A stretch of 64,000 nucleotides of DNA, taken from Pontivivens insulae. Lineage in GTDB: Bacteria > Pseudomonadota > Alphaproteobacteria > Rhodobacterales > Rhodobacteraceae. Shown in pieces: positions 16,359-24,656 of the stretch; position 1 is the stretch's first letter, and each line of letters begins with the position of its first letter. A program made the position numbers and the translations under genes. The DNA lies in assembly GCF_900302495.1 (NCBI RefSeq), contig NZ_OMKW01000002.1, positions 372,001 to 436,000 on the forward strand. The letters run 5' to 3'. The notes under the pieces were generated by a model, which saw nothing but the letters and a program-made list of their open reading frames with translations, was not told the origin of the DNA and searched no databases.

Positions 16359-17034
16359 GGTGGAAGACGGACCTGAGGCCGTGCGAGAACTGTTTGCCGA
16401 GGTCGATGCCTCTGTTGCGACCACGGAAACGGTCGTCGAGGCCTTCCGGCGTGAGCTGGATCAGACAGGCAGGTCGCTTGACCGGACGCGCGAGGGGGTG
16501 GCGGGATTTGATCGCGCGATCGGTCGCGGCATGCGCAGCGCGTTCGATGCGCTGGTCTTTGACGGGGAGCGGGCGTCGGATGCGCTGCGCAAGATGGGAC
16601 AGGCGATCTCAAGCTCGGTGCTCAATCAGGCGCTGACCCCTGTTCAGAACGCTGTTGGAGACGCGCTGAACGGTGTGGTGACACGCGGGATTGGCGCATT
16701 GTTCGGCGGTGCGACAGCCTTTGCGCAGGGGGGCGCCTTTGGTGCGGGACGGGTGCGTGCCTTTGCCAAAGGCGGGGTGGTCAGCGGTGCGACGACCTTT
16801 CCGATGCGCGGAGGCACCGGGCTGATGGGGGAGGCCGGGCCAGAGGCGATCATGCCGCTGGCGCGGGGGCCTGACGGGGCCCTGGGGGTCAAGACCTCTG
16901 GCGGTGCCGCGGGCGGGACGGTCACGGTCAACATGAACATCAACACGCCAGATGTGCAGGGATTTCGACGGTCACGCGGACAGATTGCGGCGGAGATGAA
17001 CCGCGCGATGGCGCGTGGCCGCCGGAATATGTGA
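16348..17034 (+). CDS. GTA g11, tail tape measure protein
   Basis: A 228-residue protein, very short for a tape measure, which fits the short tail of GTA particles. The N-terminal half is helical (VEAFRRELDQTGRSLDRTREG); the glycine-rich C-terminal region (GTGLMGEAGPEAIMPLARGPDG) is the usual tape-measure end motif. AAGGAG precedes the ATG at 16348. A 97-nt gap with a repeat follows. Confidence 0.88.
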   Translation: MVDEVEDGPEAVRELFAEVDASVATTETVVEAFRRELDQTGRSLDRTREGVAGFDRAIGRGMRSAFDALVFDGERASDALRKMGQAISSSVLNQALTPVQNAVGDALNGVVTRGIGALFGGATAFAQGGAFGAGRVRAFAKGGVVSGATTFPMRGGTGLMGEAGPEAIMPLARGPDGALGVKTSGGAAGGTVTVNMNINTPDVQGFRRSRGQIAAEMNRAMARGRRNM

Positions 17035-17083
17035 GCGCGGCGAATCCAGTTCCACCACAGACCGCGGCGCGAGGCCGGGGTCT

Positions 17084-17105
17084 GGGTATTTGGACCAATC
17101 CGAAA
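17084..17105 (+). repeat. Short intergenic repeat, copy C
   Basis: A 22-nt sequence starting GGGTATTTGGACCAATCC is identical to 48639-48660. It lies in the only sizeable gap of the GTA tail region, between tape measure and distal tail genes, and resembles the reverse complement of the 12199 and 49343 copies. Confidence 0.75.
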
Positions 17106-17131
17106 CAGCAGTATTTTCAGGGGATAGAGTG

Positions 17132-17758
17132 ATGAGCTTTCATGAAGTGCGGTTTCCCGCACAGCTGAGTTTCGGGTCGAGCGGCGGCCCCGAGCGGCGC
17201 ACCGAGATCGTGACCCTTGCCAGCGGCCATGAGCAACGCAACAGTCCCTGGGCCCATGGCCGCAGGCGATATGATGCCGGAACCGGTGTTCGGTCACTCG
17301 ACGATCTGGAGCTTGTGACGGGTTTTTTTGAAGCCCGGATGGGTCAGCTCTATGGATTTCGCTGGAAAGATTGGGTCGATTTCCGGTCGGGCAGCCGGGA
17401 CCGCGTCCCAGAAGCGACGGACCAGGTGATTGCAACCGGTGATGGGACGACGCGGGCATTTCAGCTGGTGAAGACGTATGCGTCCGGCCCAGCCAGCTAT
17501 GTGCGGCCGATCGTCAAACCGGTTGATCTGACCGTGCGTGCGGCGATTGATGGTGTGGAGCTGTTCGACGATTTCAGCGTCGACCTGACCACCGGCATCG
17601 TGACCTTTGATGATCCTCCGCAAGATGGGGCTGCGGTCAGCGCCGGCTACGAATTTGATGTCCCTGTCCGGTTCGATACCGATTTCATCGAGACGAATAT
17701 CGCGGCCTTTGAGGCGGGAGAAATCCCGTCGATCCCGGTGATCGAGGTGCGGGTCTGA
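17132..17758 (+). CDS. GTA g12, distal tail protein (DUF2460)
   Basis: A 208-residue protein of the DUF2460/TIGR02217 family: MSFHEVRFPAQLSFGSSGGP, then RTEIVTLASGHEQRNSPWAH and LYGFRWKDWVDFRSG. In RcGTA this forms the distal tail ring. ATG 17132 is selected because the open frame upstream runs through the repeat and the end of g11. The stop overlaps the next start (TGATG). Confidence 0.93.
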   Translation: MSFHEVRFPAQLSFGSSGGPERRTEIVTLASGHEQRNSPWAHGRRRYDAGTGVRSLDDLELVTGFFEARMGQLYGFRWKDWVDFRSGSRDRVPEATDQVIATGDGTTRAFQLVKTYASGPASYVRPIVKPVDLTVRAAIDGVELFDDFSVDLTTGIVTFDDPPQDGAAVSAGYEFDVPVRFDTDFIETNIAAFEAGEIPSIPVIEVRV

Positions 17759-18648
17759 TGCGTGAGATTTCAGATGAGTTGCAGGCCCGGCTCGACAGTG
17801 GGGCGACGACCCTTTGCCGGTGCTGGATCCTGACCCGGACCGATGGCGTCGTTATGGGGTTCACCGATCATGACAGCGATCTGCGGGTGCGGGATGTGCT
17901 CTGCAAGGCGTCCACGGGCATGATCGCAGGCGCGCTTGATCGCACGACAGGACTGGCAAGCGACAATGGGCAGGCGCTTGGAGCGCTGAGCGCAGGCGGG
18001 ATCACCGAAGCAGATATAGCGGACGGACGCTATGATGGCGCGACGGTGCAGCAATATCTTGTGGACTGGACCCGGCCAGAGTTGGACTTGTCGCTTTTTG
18101 CCGGGCGGATTGGTGAGATTGCGCGGGCGGATGGGGCCTTTGAGGCAGAGCTGCGCTCTCTCGCGGATGATCTGAACACACCGGCGGGGCGGATGATCTC
18201 GGCAAGTTGCGATGCGCAGGTTGGCGATTTGCGCTGTGGTGTTGACCTTGACCATCCGGACTATCGGCTTGTCACGGTTGTGGACGCTGTCACGGCGCAG
18301 GGCGTTTTGGTCGGCGGCCTCGACGCCTATGAGCCCGGCTGGTTTGATGGTGGGGTGTTGGTCTGGACGGACGGTCCACTGGCCGGTCAATCCGTCGCAA
18401 TCAAGCGCGATGGTCTGACCGTTGATGGGCAGCGGGAGGTTGTGCTTTGGTCCGAACCTGTCGCAGGGATTGGTGCCGGGACAGGTCTGCGCCTGACGGC
18501 CGGATGTGATCGGCGCGCTGCGACTTGCCGCACAAAGTTCGCCAACTTCCTGAACTATCGCGGGTTTCCGCATATCCCCGGAGAGGACTTCATCTCGTCC
18601 TATCCCAATCGTGGGGAGGGGCATGATGGCAGTTCATTGCAGCGCTGA
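17758..18648 (+). CDS. GTA g13, tail hub protein (DUF2163)
   Basis: A 296-residue DUF2163/phage BR0599-family protein. The signature includes LCRCWILTRTDGVVMGFTDHD near the N-terminus and the cysteine-bearing C-terminal part GCDRRAATCRTKFANFLNYRGFPHIPGEDF. In RcGTA this hub is thought to bind an iron-sulfur cluster through conserved cysteines; several are present here. It overlaps the peptidase gene. Confidence 0.92.
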   Translation: MREISDELQARLDSGATTLCRCWILTRTDGVVMGFTDHDSDLRVRDVLCKASTGMIAGALDRTTGLASDNGQALGALSAGGITEADIADGRYDGATVQQYLVDWTRPELDLSLFAGRIGEIARADGAFEAELRSLADDLNTPAGRMISASCDAQVGDLRCGVDLDHPDYRLVTVVDAVTAQGVLVGGLDAYEPGWFDGGVLVWTDGPLAGQSVAIKRDGLTVDGQREVVLWSEPVAGIGAGTGLRLTAGCDRRAATCRTKFANFLNYRGFPHIPGEDFISSYPNRGEGHDGSSLQR

Positions 18649-19078
18649 TGACATCGTAGCCGAGGCCCGTGGCTGGCTGGGGACACCTTATCTGCATCAG
18701 GCCAGCTGCAAGGGGGCGGGGGCTGATTGCCTGGGTCTGGTGCGCGGGGTCTGGCGGGCTGTGATCGGTCCGGAGCCGGAAACGGTGCCAAGCTACACCC
18801 CCGATTGGTCGGAGGTGAGCCGGGAAGAGCGACTGGATGCCGGTGCGGCCCGCCACATGACCCGGTTGAGCGGACGCTGGGGACGCGGAGACGTGTTGCT
18901 GTTCCGTATGCAAGGTGCTGCCGTTGCCAAGCATGTGGCCATCGTTTCTGAAACCGGCCCAGAGGGCGCGCGCATCATTCATGCCTATTCGGGGCATGGG
19001 GTGGTGGAGACCTCTCTCGGTCCTGCCTGGTCGCGCCGCATTGTTGCGGCCTTCCGTTTTCCTGATCGGAGCACATGA
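18623..19078 (+). CDS. GTA g14, NlpC/P60 cell-wall peptidase
   Basis: A 151-residue NlpC/P60 domain protein that opens peptidoglycan during DNA delivery. The catalytic Cys36 (GADCLGLVRG), His104 (AKHVAIV) and polar His120 (RIIHAYSG) are all present. ATG 18623 or 18626 follows GGGGAGGGG; the gene overlaps the hub gene by 26 nt. The host-contact gene starts 1 nt after its stop. Confidence 0.92.
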   Translation: MMAVHCSADDIVAEARGWLGTPYLHQASCKGAGADCLGLVRGVWRAVIGPEPETVPSYTPDWSEVSREERLDAGAARHMTRLSGRWGRGDVLLFRMQGAAVAKHVAIVSETGPEGARIIHAYSGHGVVETSLGPAWSRRIVAAFRFPDRST

Positions 19079-19079
19079 C

Positions 19080-22000
19080 ATGGCGACGTTACTTCTAGCC
19101 GCGACAGGATCTGCCGTTGGCGGCATGTTCGGGGGCACTGTTCTGGGGCTGAGTGGTGCAACGATCGGGCAGGCAGTCGGGGCGACGCTGGGATCCCTGA
19201 TCGATCAGCGGATGGTGGGGGGTGGGTCCTCGACCGTTGAGACGGGACGACTGGACACGTTTCGGCTGTCCGGCGCGCAGGCCGGCACGCCGCTTCCCTA
19301 TCTGGCTGGGCGCATGCGATTGCCTGGGCAGATGATCTGGTCGACGCGATTTCGCGAGACTGTCACCCGTGACACCCAGACACAGGGTGGTGGTGGCAAG
19401 GGTCGCTCACGCCCAAAGGTCACGCAAACCACTGTGACCTATAGCTATTCTGTGAGCTTCGCGCTCGCTTTGTGCGAAGGAGAGATCACACGTGTCGGTC
19501 GGGTGTGGGCCGATGGCAAGATCCTGCCCCGCTCTGCCTATTCGATGCGGGTGCATACGGGCCGTGAGGATCAGGTTCCTGATCCGCTGATCGCTGCTGT
19601 CGAGGGATATGCCAATGCGCCTGCCTATCGTGGGACAGCATATGCCGTCTTTGAAGAGTTGCAGTTGGAACGGTTTGGCAACCGCATTCCGCAGATCACC
19701 ATGGAAGTGTTTCGCCAGCCAGAAAGCGGCGATGAGACGCCGATCCGGGAGGGGATCAAGGCGGTCGCGCTTTTGCCCGGGGCGGGGGAATATGCGCTTG
19801 CGAATGCGGCGGTCAATCTGGAGCTGGGGCCGGGCAGTTACCGTTCGACCAATGTGAACAACTACGATGGGCGTGCAGATGCGGCAGTGTCGCTGGAGAA
19901 CATGTCGCGGCAGATGCCCAACCTTGCCTCGACTTTGCTGGTTGTCAGCTGGTTTGGCACGGACCTGCGGGCAGAACACTGCGATGTTGTGCCCGGCGTG
20001 GAGCAGAAGGCCAGCGACGGCGCACGGATGCCGTGGATGGTCAGCGGGATTGGGCGCGGGGCAGCCTATGATATCTCTCGCACGGACGGGCGTGTCAGCT
20101 ATGGCGGAACGCCGTCGGATGCCAGTGTGCTGGAGGCCATTTGGCAGATCCACACCCATGGTAAGGGCGTGACATTCTATCCCTTTATCCTGATGGATAT
20201 TCCGTCCGGCAATGGACGCACTGACCCTTATGGCGGGGTGGAGCAGGGGGCGTTTCCATGGCGCGGTCGCATAACCTCGGACCTGGATGGCACCGCTGCG
20301 GTGATCGGTGCTGTGAACGCGTTCTTCGGGGGCGCGCAAGTCAGCGATTTCTCGCCACACACAACCGGTGTTTCCTATTCAGGTCCGGCGGATGGCGGCT
20401 ATCGCCGTATGGTGCTGCACTATGCGTGGCTTTGTGCCGTGGCTGGTGGGGTGCAGGCCTTTTGCATCGGGTCTGAGTTGCGCGGGCTGACCACGTTGCG
20501 CGCATCGGATGGAAGTTACCCCGCTGTCGCCGCTCTGCGGCAGCTGGCCGGTGAGGTACGCTCGATCCTGGGCCCGGGTGTGAAGATCAGCTATGCGGCG
20601 GATTGGTCCGAGTATTTCGGACACCATCCGGGCGACGGATCTGGTGATGTGTTCTATCACCTCGATCCGTTGTGGGCCGATTCCAATATCGATTTTGTTG
20701 GGATCGACAATTACATGCCGCTCAGCGACTGGCGGGACGGGGAAGGGCATTTGGATGCGGAAGCCGGGTGGCGGAGTATTCACGATCCTGACTACCTGAG
20801 CGCCAATATCGAAGGCGGCGAGGGGTTCGACTGGTACTATGCCAGTGACGTGGACCGCGCGGCCCAGAACCGGACGCCCATCACGGACGGTGCTTACGGC
20901 GACCACCATGTGTTTCGCTACAAGGACCTGCGAAACTGGTGGGGGCGGCCGCATTTTGATCGACCAGGCGGTGTGCGCAATGATCTGCAGACCGCGTGGG
21001 AGCCGCGCTCGAAACCGATCTGGTTTACCGAGATTGGGTGCCCGGCCATCGACAAGGGCACCAATCAGCCCAATGTTTTCCTTGATGCCAAGAGCACCGA
21101 GAGTGCGCGGCCTTATTTCTCGACCGGTGCACGGGATGATCTGATTCAGCACCAGTACGTCAAGGTGATGACCGAGTACTGGGATGCGCCCGGGCGCAAT
21201 CCGGTTTCAGAGATCTATGATGGGCCGATGCTTGAGACGGCGCGGAGCCATGTCTGGGCTTGGGATTTGAGGCCATGGCCCGACTTTCCGAATCGTACAA
21301 GCGTTTGGTCAGATGGGCCAAATTACAATCGCGGGCATTGGCTGAACGGAAGGATCGAGCAAGCGCCGCTGCCGGATCTGGTGCGCGAAATATGCGCACG
21401 CTCTGGTGTGACCGATATTGATGTCAGTGCGCTTTACGGCGTCGTGCCGGGGATGGAACTGCGCGACGGTCAGTCTGCGCGGGCGGCTTTGCAACCTCTG
21501 ATGACAACATTTGGTTTCGACTGTCGTGAGCGAAACGGAACACTCGTCTTTTTCATGCGCACCGGACGGCGTGACGCGGATTTGGAGGGGCGCGATACAG
21601 TCCTGAGGGATAATTCGGCTGGCCCCAAGCTGGTGCGGGATGGCGTGTCGGAAAGTGCTGATCGGGTTCGGTTGCGCTATTTTAACGGCGACGATTCCTA
21701 TCAGCGCGGGTCCGCCGAAGCCATACGGGGCGCGAATGTGCCGATGCGGGCCACAGGCTCTGACCTACCGCTCGCCTTGAGCCAGGCGATGGCGGAGAGC
21801 GCTGCTGAGCGTTGGTTGTTTGAAGGAGAGGTTTCGCGTGATGGCGGCGAGATCGTCTTGCCCCCGTCGCTGTTGGCACTGGAAGCTGGGGACGTCGTTG
21901 GTCTTGCCAATGAGAACTGGCGGATTGACCGGATTGAGGATGGGCTGGATCGCAGGATTGAGTTTCGTCGCACCGATCCTGCGCTGTTCGTGTCTCGTCC

Positions 22001-22958
22001 ACGCGATGAACGCTTGTTCGACACCGGGGCCGGTGCGACTGTCGCCTCTCCTTTGGTGCATGTGCTCGATCTGCCATTGTTGACCGGTGAGGAGGTGCCC
22101 CATGCCCCGCATATCGCCGCGGCATCGGACCCATGGCCGGGGGCAATCAATGTCTTCATGTCTTCGACCGATGATGGGTTTGCCTTCAATACCCAGCTTT
22201 CAGAGACTGCAACGGTCGGAGTGCTCGATACACCACTTGTCAGATCGAGGGCGGGTGTCTGGTCTTCAGGCTGCCGCATAAGGGTTAGCCATGGGGTCTT
22301 GCAAAGCCGAGACCGCGCGGCGGTCCTGAATGGCGCAAACGCTATGGCCATTCGGTTTGGCGGCGTGGGGGACTGGGAAGTTTTCCAGTTCGCGAATGCG
22401 GCCCTTGTTGCGAACGGTCTGTGGGAGATCGGTGACTTGCTGCGAGGACAAGCCGGAACAGAGCCCCTTATCCCTGAAAGCTGGCCGGTCGGCAGCGATG
22501 TGGTTGTGCTGGACGGTGCGCTGGAGCAGATCAACCTTGGCATCTCTGCCAGGACTTTGACGCGCAAGTTGCGCGTGGGCCCTGCGGCGCTGGGCTATGA
22601 CGATCCGACATATCTGTCGATTGAGCAGGCGTGGGATGGTGTCGGGTTGCGGCCCTACGCGCCCGTACATCTGCAGGCTCGGGTCGCCGGTGGAGATCTG
22701 GATCTGAAATGGGTGCGTCGCACCCGTGTGGATGGGGACCTGTGGACGGCGGGCGAAGTACCGCTTTCCGAAGAGCAGGAACGCTATGATGTGAGGCTGA
22801 TCAAGGATGGCGCCGTCGTTTGGTCTGCGGAGACCGATGCGCCACAGGTGACGGTTCCGCAGGAAAACCTTCCGCCAGCCCCTTACGAGATTGAAGTCGG
22901 GCAAATCTCTGCCCGCTTCGGCATTGGCCTGAAAGCAAGGATGACGCGAAATGACTGA
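19080..22958 (+). CDS. GTA g15, large host-contact/baseplate protein ('megatron')
   Basis: A 1292-residue protein. The N-terminus is a glycine-rich hydrophobic stretch (MATLLLAATGSAVGGMFGGTV). A GTA TIM-barrel, glycoside-hydrolase-like domain covers about residues 385-740 (around NIDFVGIDNYMPLSDW), followed by a phage tail protein domain (about 775-1000) and a C-terminal part with binding loops. In RcGTA it forms the tail tip and contacts the capsule receptor. ATG 19080 is 1 nt after the g14 stop. Confidence 0.93.
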   Translation: MATLLLAATGSAVGGMFGGTVLGLSGATIGQAVGATLGSLIDQRMVGGGSSTVETGRLDTFRLSGAQAGTPLPYLAGRMRLPGQMIWSTRFRETVTRDTQTQGGGGKGRSRPKVTQTTVTYSYSVSFALALCEGEITRVGRVWADGKILPRSAYSMRVHTGREDQVPDPLIAAVEGYANAPAYRGTAYAVFEELQLERFGNRIPQITMEVFRQPESGDETPIREGIKAVALLPGAGEYALANAAVNLELGPGSYRSTNVNNYDGRADAAVSLENMSRQMPNLASTLLVVSWFGTDLRAEHCDVVPGVEQKASDGARMPWMVSGIGRGAAYDISRTDGRVSYGGTPSDASVLEAIWQIHTHGKGVTFYPFILMDIPSGNGRTDPYGGVEQGAFPWRGRITSDLDGTAAVIGAVNAFFGGAQVSDFSPHTTGVSYSGPADGGYRRMVLHYAWLCAVAGGVQAFCIGSELRGLTTLRASDGSYPAVAALRQLAGEVRSILGPGVKISYAADWSEYFGHHPGDGSGDVFYHLDPLWADSNIDFVGIDNYMPLSDWRDGEGHLDAEAGWRSIHDPDYLSANIEGGEGFDWYYASDVDRAAQNRTPITDGAYGDHHVFRYKDLRNWWGRPHFDRPGGVRNDLQTAWEPRSKPIWFTEIGCPAIDKGTNQPNVFLDAKSTESARPYFSTGARDDLIQHQYVKVMTEYWDAPGRNPVSEIYDGPMLETARSHVWAWDLRPWPDFPNRTSVWSDGPNYNRGHWLNGRIEQAPLPDLVREICARSGVTDIDVSALYGVVPGMELRDGQSARAALQPLMTTFGFDCRERNGTLVFFMRTGRRDADLEGRDTVLRDNSAGPKLVRDGVSESADRVRLRYFNGDDSYQRGSAEAIRGANVPMRATGSDLPLALSQAMAESAAERWLFEGEVSRDGGEIVLPPSLLALEAGDVVGLANENWRIDRIEDGLDRRIEFRRTDPALFVSRPRDERLFDTGAGATVASPLVHVLDLPLLTGEEVPHAPHIAAASDPWPGAINVFMSSTDDGFAFNTQLSETATVGVLDTPLVRSRAGVWSSGCRIRVSHGVLQSRDRAAVLNGANAMAIRFGGVGDWEVFQFANAALVANGLWEIGDLLRGQAGTEPLIPESWPVGSDVVVLDGALEQINLGISARTLTRKLRVGPAALGYDDPTYLSIEQAWDGVGLRPYAPVHLQARVAGGDLDLKWVRRTRVDGDLWTAGEVPLSEEQERYDVRLIKDGAVVWSAETDAPQVTVPQENLPPAPYEIEVGQISARFGIGLKARMTRND

Positions 22959-23667
22959 GACTTCACGACTTGGATTGCCACTCGTGCAAGCTGCGCAGGC
23001 ACAAAAGCATGTCACTGTGAATGAGGCGCTGACCCGCTTGGATGGGTTGGTGCAGCTTGCGCTGCAGGATGTCGATGTCGTCAATCCGCCGCTTTCGCCA
23101 GCCGATGGTGACGCCTACGGGGTTGGCACGGCGGCGACGGGGGATTGGGTCGGCCAGGATGACAAGGTTGCCGTTTTCGCCAATGGGATTTGGAGCTTCG
23201 TATCCCCCGTAATCGGATGGGAAGCGCATGTGGTGCCGGCCAATGCCCGGATGGGTTGGGATGGAACTGGGTGGCGGCGGGTCGCGCCTGCCTTGTCGAG
23301 TGGCGGAGCAGAGACCGTAACACGTATCATCGAGGCTGATTTCGTGCTCGGCGCGGGCACGGATCTGACCACGCCTGATCTGATACCAGCCGGATCGCAG
23401 GTGATTGGTGTAACCGCGCGGGTCATCGTACCCTTTAGCGGCGCTGGGCTGACGACATGGTCGTTTGGTGTGCCGGGTGCGGTAGATCGCTATGGATCGG
23501 GCTTGGGTATCGCGTTGAACGCCTATGCCAGGGGGATCACTGGCCAGCCGGTAACCTATTGGAATGATACGCCATTGCAGCTGACCGCGGATGCGGGATC
23601 CTTTGCCGGTGGTACGGTTCGTATCGCCATCCATCTCACAGAATTGATCGTGCCTGCACCGGTGTGA
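22951..23667 (+). CDS. DUF2793-domain GTA tail-tip protein
   Basis: A 238-residue protein. It begins with the DUF2793 pattern TSRLGLPLVQAAQAQKHVTVNEALTRLDGLVQ, then GDWVGQDDKVAVFANGIWSF and WEAHVVPANARMGWDGTGW. The C-terminal half is beta-rich. This family is frequent at the end of GTA clusters of this group, where it may be a receptor-binding or fibre component. It overlaps g15 by 8 nt, so it is co-translated with it. Confidence 0.85.
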   Translation: MTETSRLGLPLVQAAQAQKHVTVNEALTRLDGLVQLALQDVDVVNPPLSPADGDAYGVGTAATGDWVGQDDKVAVFANGIWSFVSPVIGWEAHVVPANARMGWDGTGWRRVAPALSSGGAETVTRIIEADFVLGAGTDLTTPDLIPAGSQVIGVTARVIVPFSGAGLTTWSFGVPGAVDRYGSGLGIALNAYARGITGQPVTYWNDTPLQLTADAGSFAGGTVRIAIHLTELIVPAPV

Positions 23668-23749
23668 TGGGGGCCATCACAACTCATTGCTTGATCTTTG
23701 CGCTGTCACGTCCGATGTCAGTAGGAGTTATCTCTGCTGGGAGGCCACC

Positions 23750-24568
23750 ATGCCCCATGCCACACAAACGGCTGATGTGACAGCGCTGGACCCGGTTTGG
23801 GCTCAGATCACGGAAGAAGCAAAGGCGATGGCTGCGGATGAACCGCGACTTGCCGGACTGGTTCATGCAAGCGTTTTGAACCGGCGCAGCTTCGAAGATG
23901 CGTTGTGTTACCGGCTTGGGCAGAAACTTGCGTCTGGTGAGATGACCGAGGGACTGGTGCGCGAAATTCTGATCGAGGCCCATCAGGAGGATCAGTCGCT
24001 TGGGCGCAAGGCGCGTGCCGATGCGGTCGCGGTGCTGGAACGTGATCCGGCCTGCCACCGACTGATCCAGCCGTTGATGTTCTTCAAGGGATTTCAGGCG
24101 CTTCAGGCCTATCGGATCGCCCATCATCTGCTGATCAATGGGCGTAAGGACATGGCCTATTTCCTTCAGATGCGGACGTCTGAAGTGTTTGGCGTAGATA
24201 TTCATCCCGGTGCGAGAGTCGGGCAGGGGATCATGATTGATCACGCCCATTCCATTGTCATCGGTGAAACTGCCGTTGTGGGCGACAATGTCTCTATGTT
24301 GCACTCCGTGACGCTCGGCGGCACCGGAAAGGAAGACGGCGACAGGCACCCCAAGATCGGGGATGGCGTGCTGATCGGTGCGGGGGCCGCTGTTCTAGGT
24401 AATATCACAATCGGGCATTGCAGTCGGATTGCATCGGGTTCGGTCGTTTTGCAGCCGGTTCCGCCGTGCAAGACTGTCGCCGGTGTGCCTGCGCGCATAG
24501 TTGGTGAAGCGGGATGCGATCAGCCGGCCAACAGCATGAACCACTTACTGAGCGTATCGGACGATTGA
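23750..24568 (+). CDS. cysE: Serine O-acetyltransferase
   Basis: Cytosolic hexapeptide-repeat enzyme making O-acetylserine for cysteine synthesis. It is 272 residues long with the helical N-terminal domain ending in AYRIAHHLL, then the left-handed helix with GVDIHPGARVGQGIMIDHAHSIVIGE and GGTGKEDGDRHPKIGDGV (catalytic His region). GGGAGG precedes ATG 23750; the frame is open upstream but that part is not needed. cysE is also next to the GTA in related genomes. Confidence 0.93.
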   Translation: MPHATQTADVTALDPVWAQITEEAKAMAADEPRLAGLVHASVLNRRSFEDALCYRLGQKLASGEMTEGLVREILIEAHQEDQSLGRKARADAVAVLERDPACHRLIQPLMFFKGFQALQAYRIAHHLLINGRKDMAYFLQMRTSEVFGVDIHPGARVGQGIMIDHAHSIVIGETAVVGDNVSMLHSVTLGGTGKEDGDRHPKIGDGVLIGAGAAVLGNITIGHCSRIASGSVVLQPVPPCKTVAGVPARIVGEAGCDQPANSMNHLLSVSDD

Positions 24569-24617
24569 TCCGGTAGCTGTGGCAATCGACACTTGAACCC
24601 AGATGTTTTGCGGTGAA

Positions 24618-24642
24618 GGTTGAGGGGGTAGCCCCCTCAACC
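24618..24642 (+). promoter_or_regulatory. Strong hairpin just before the DUF2125 gene
   Basis: GGTTGAGGGGG (24618-24628) pairs perfectly with CCCCCTCAACC (24632-24642) around a TAG loop. There is no T-tract. The ribosome site GGAG begins at 24643, directly at its foot. It may end the cysE message with a factor, or influence initiation at the GTG 24657. Confidence 0.5.
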
Positions 24643-24656
24643 GGAGACCCATTCCC

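Larger units (their letters stand above)
9168..23667 (+). mobile_element. Gene transfer agent structural gene cluster (RcGTA-like)
   Basis: About 14.5 kb of same-strand, tightly packed, often overlapping genes in the order of Rhodobacter capsulatus GTA: small terminase, large terminase, portal, g3.5, protease, capsid, adaptor, stopper, tail terminator, major tail, chaperones, tape measure, distal tail, hub, peptidase and host-contact protein. There is no integrase, replication gene, lysis gene or repressor, and no attachment site was seen. This is a domesticated particle system that packages host DNA, not an intact prophage. All core genes are open and full length. Confidence 0.93.

Noticed and set aside
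9168-23667. Intact prophage
   Set aside because: No integrase, repressor, replication or lysis genes and no attachment repeats; gene order is that of a gene transfer agent.
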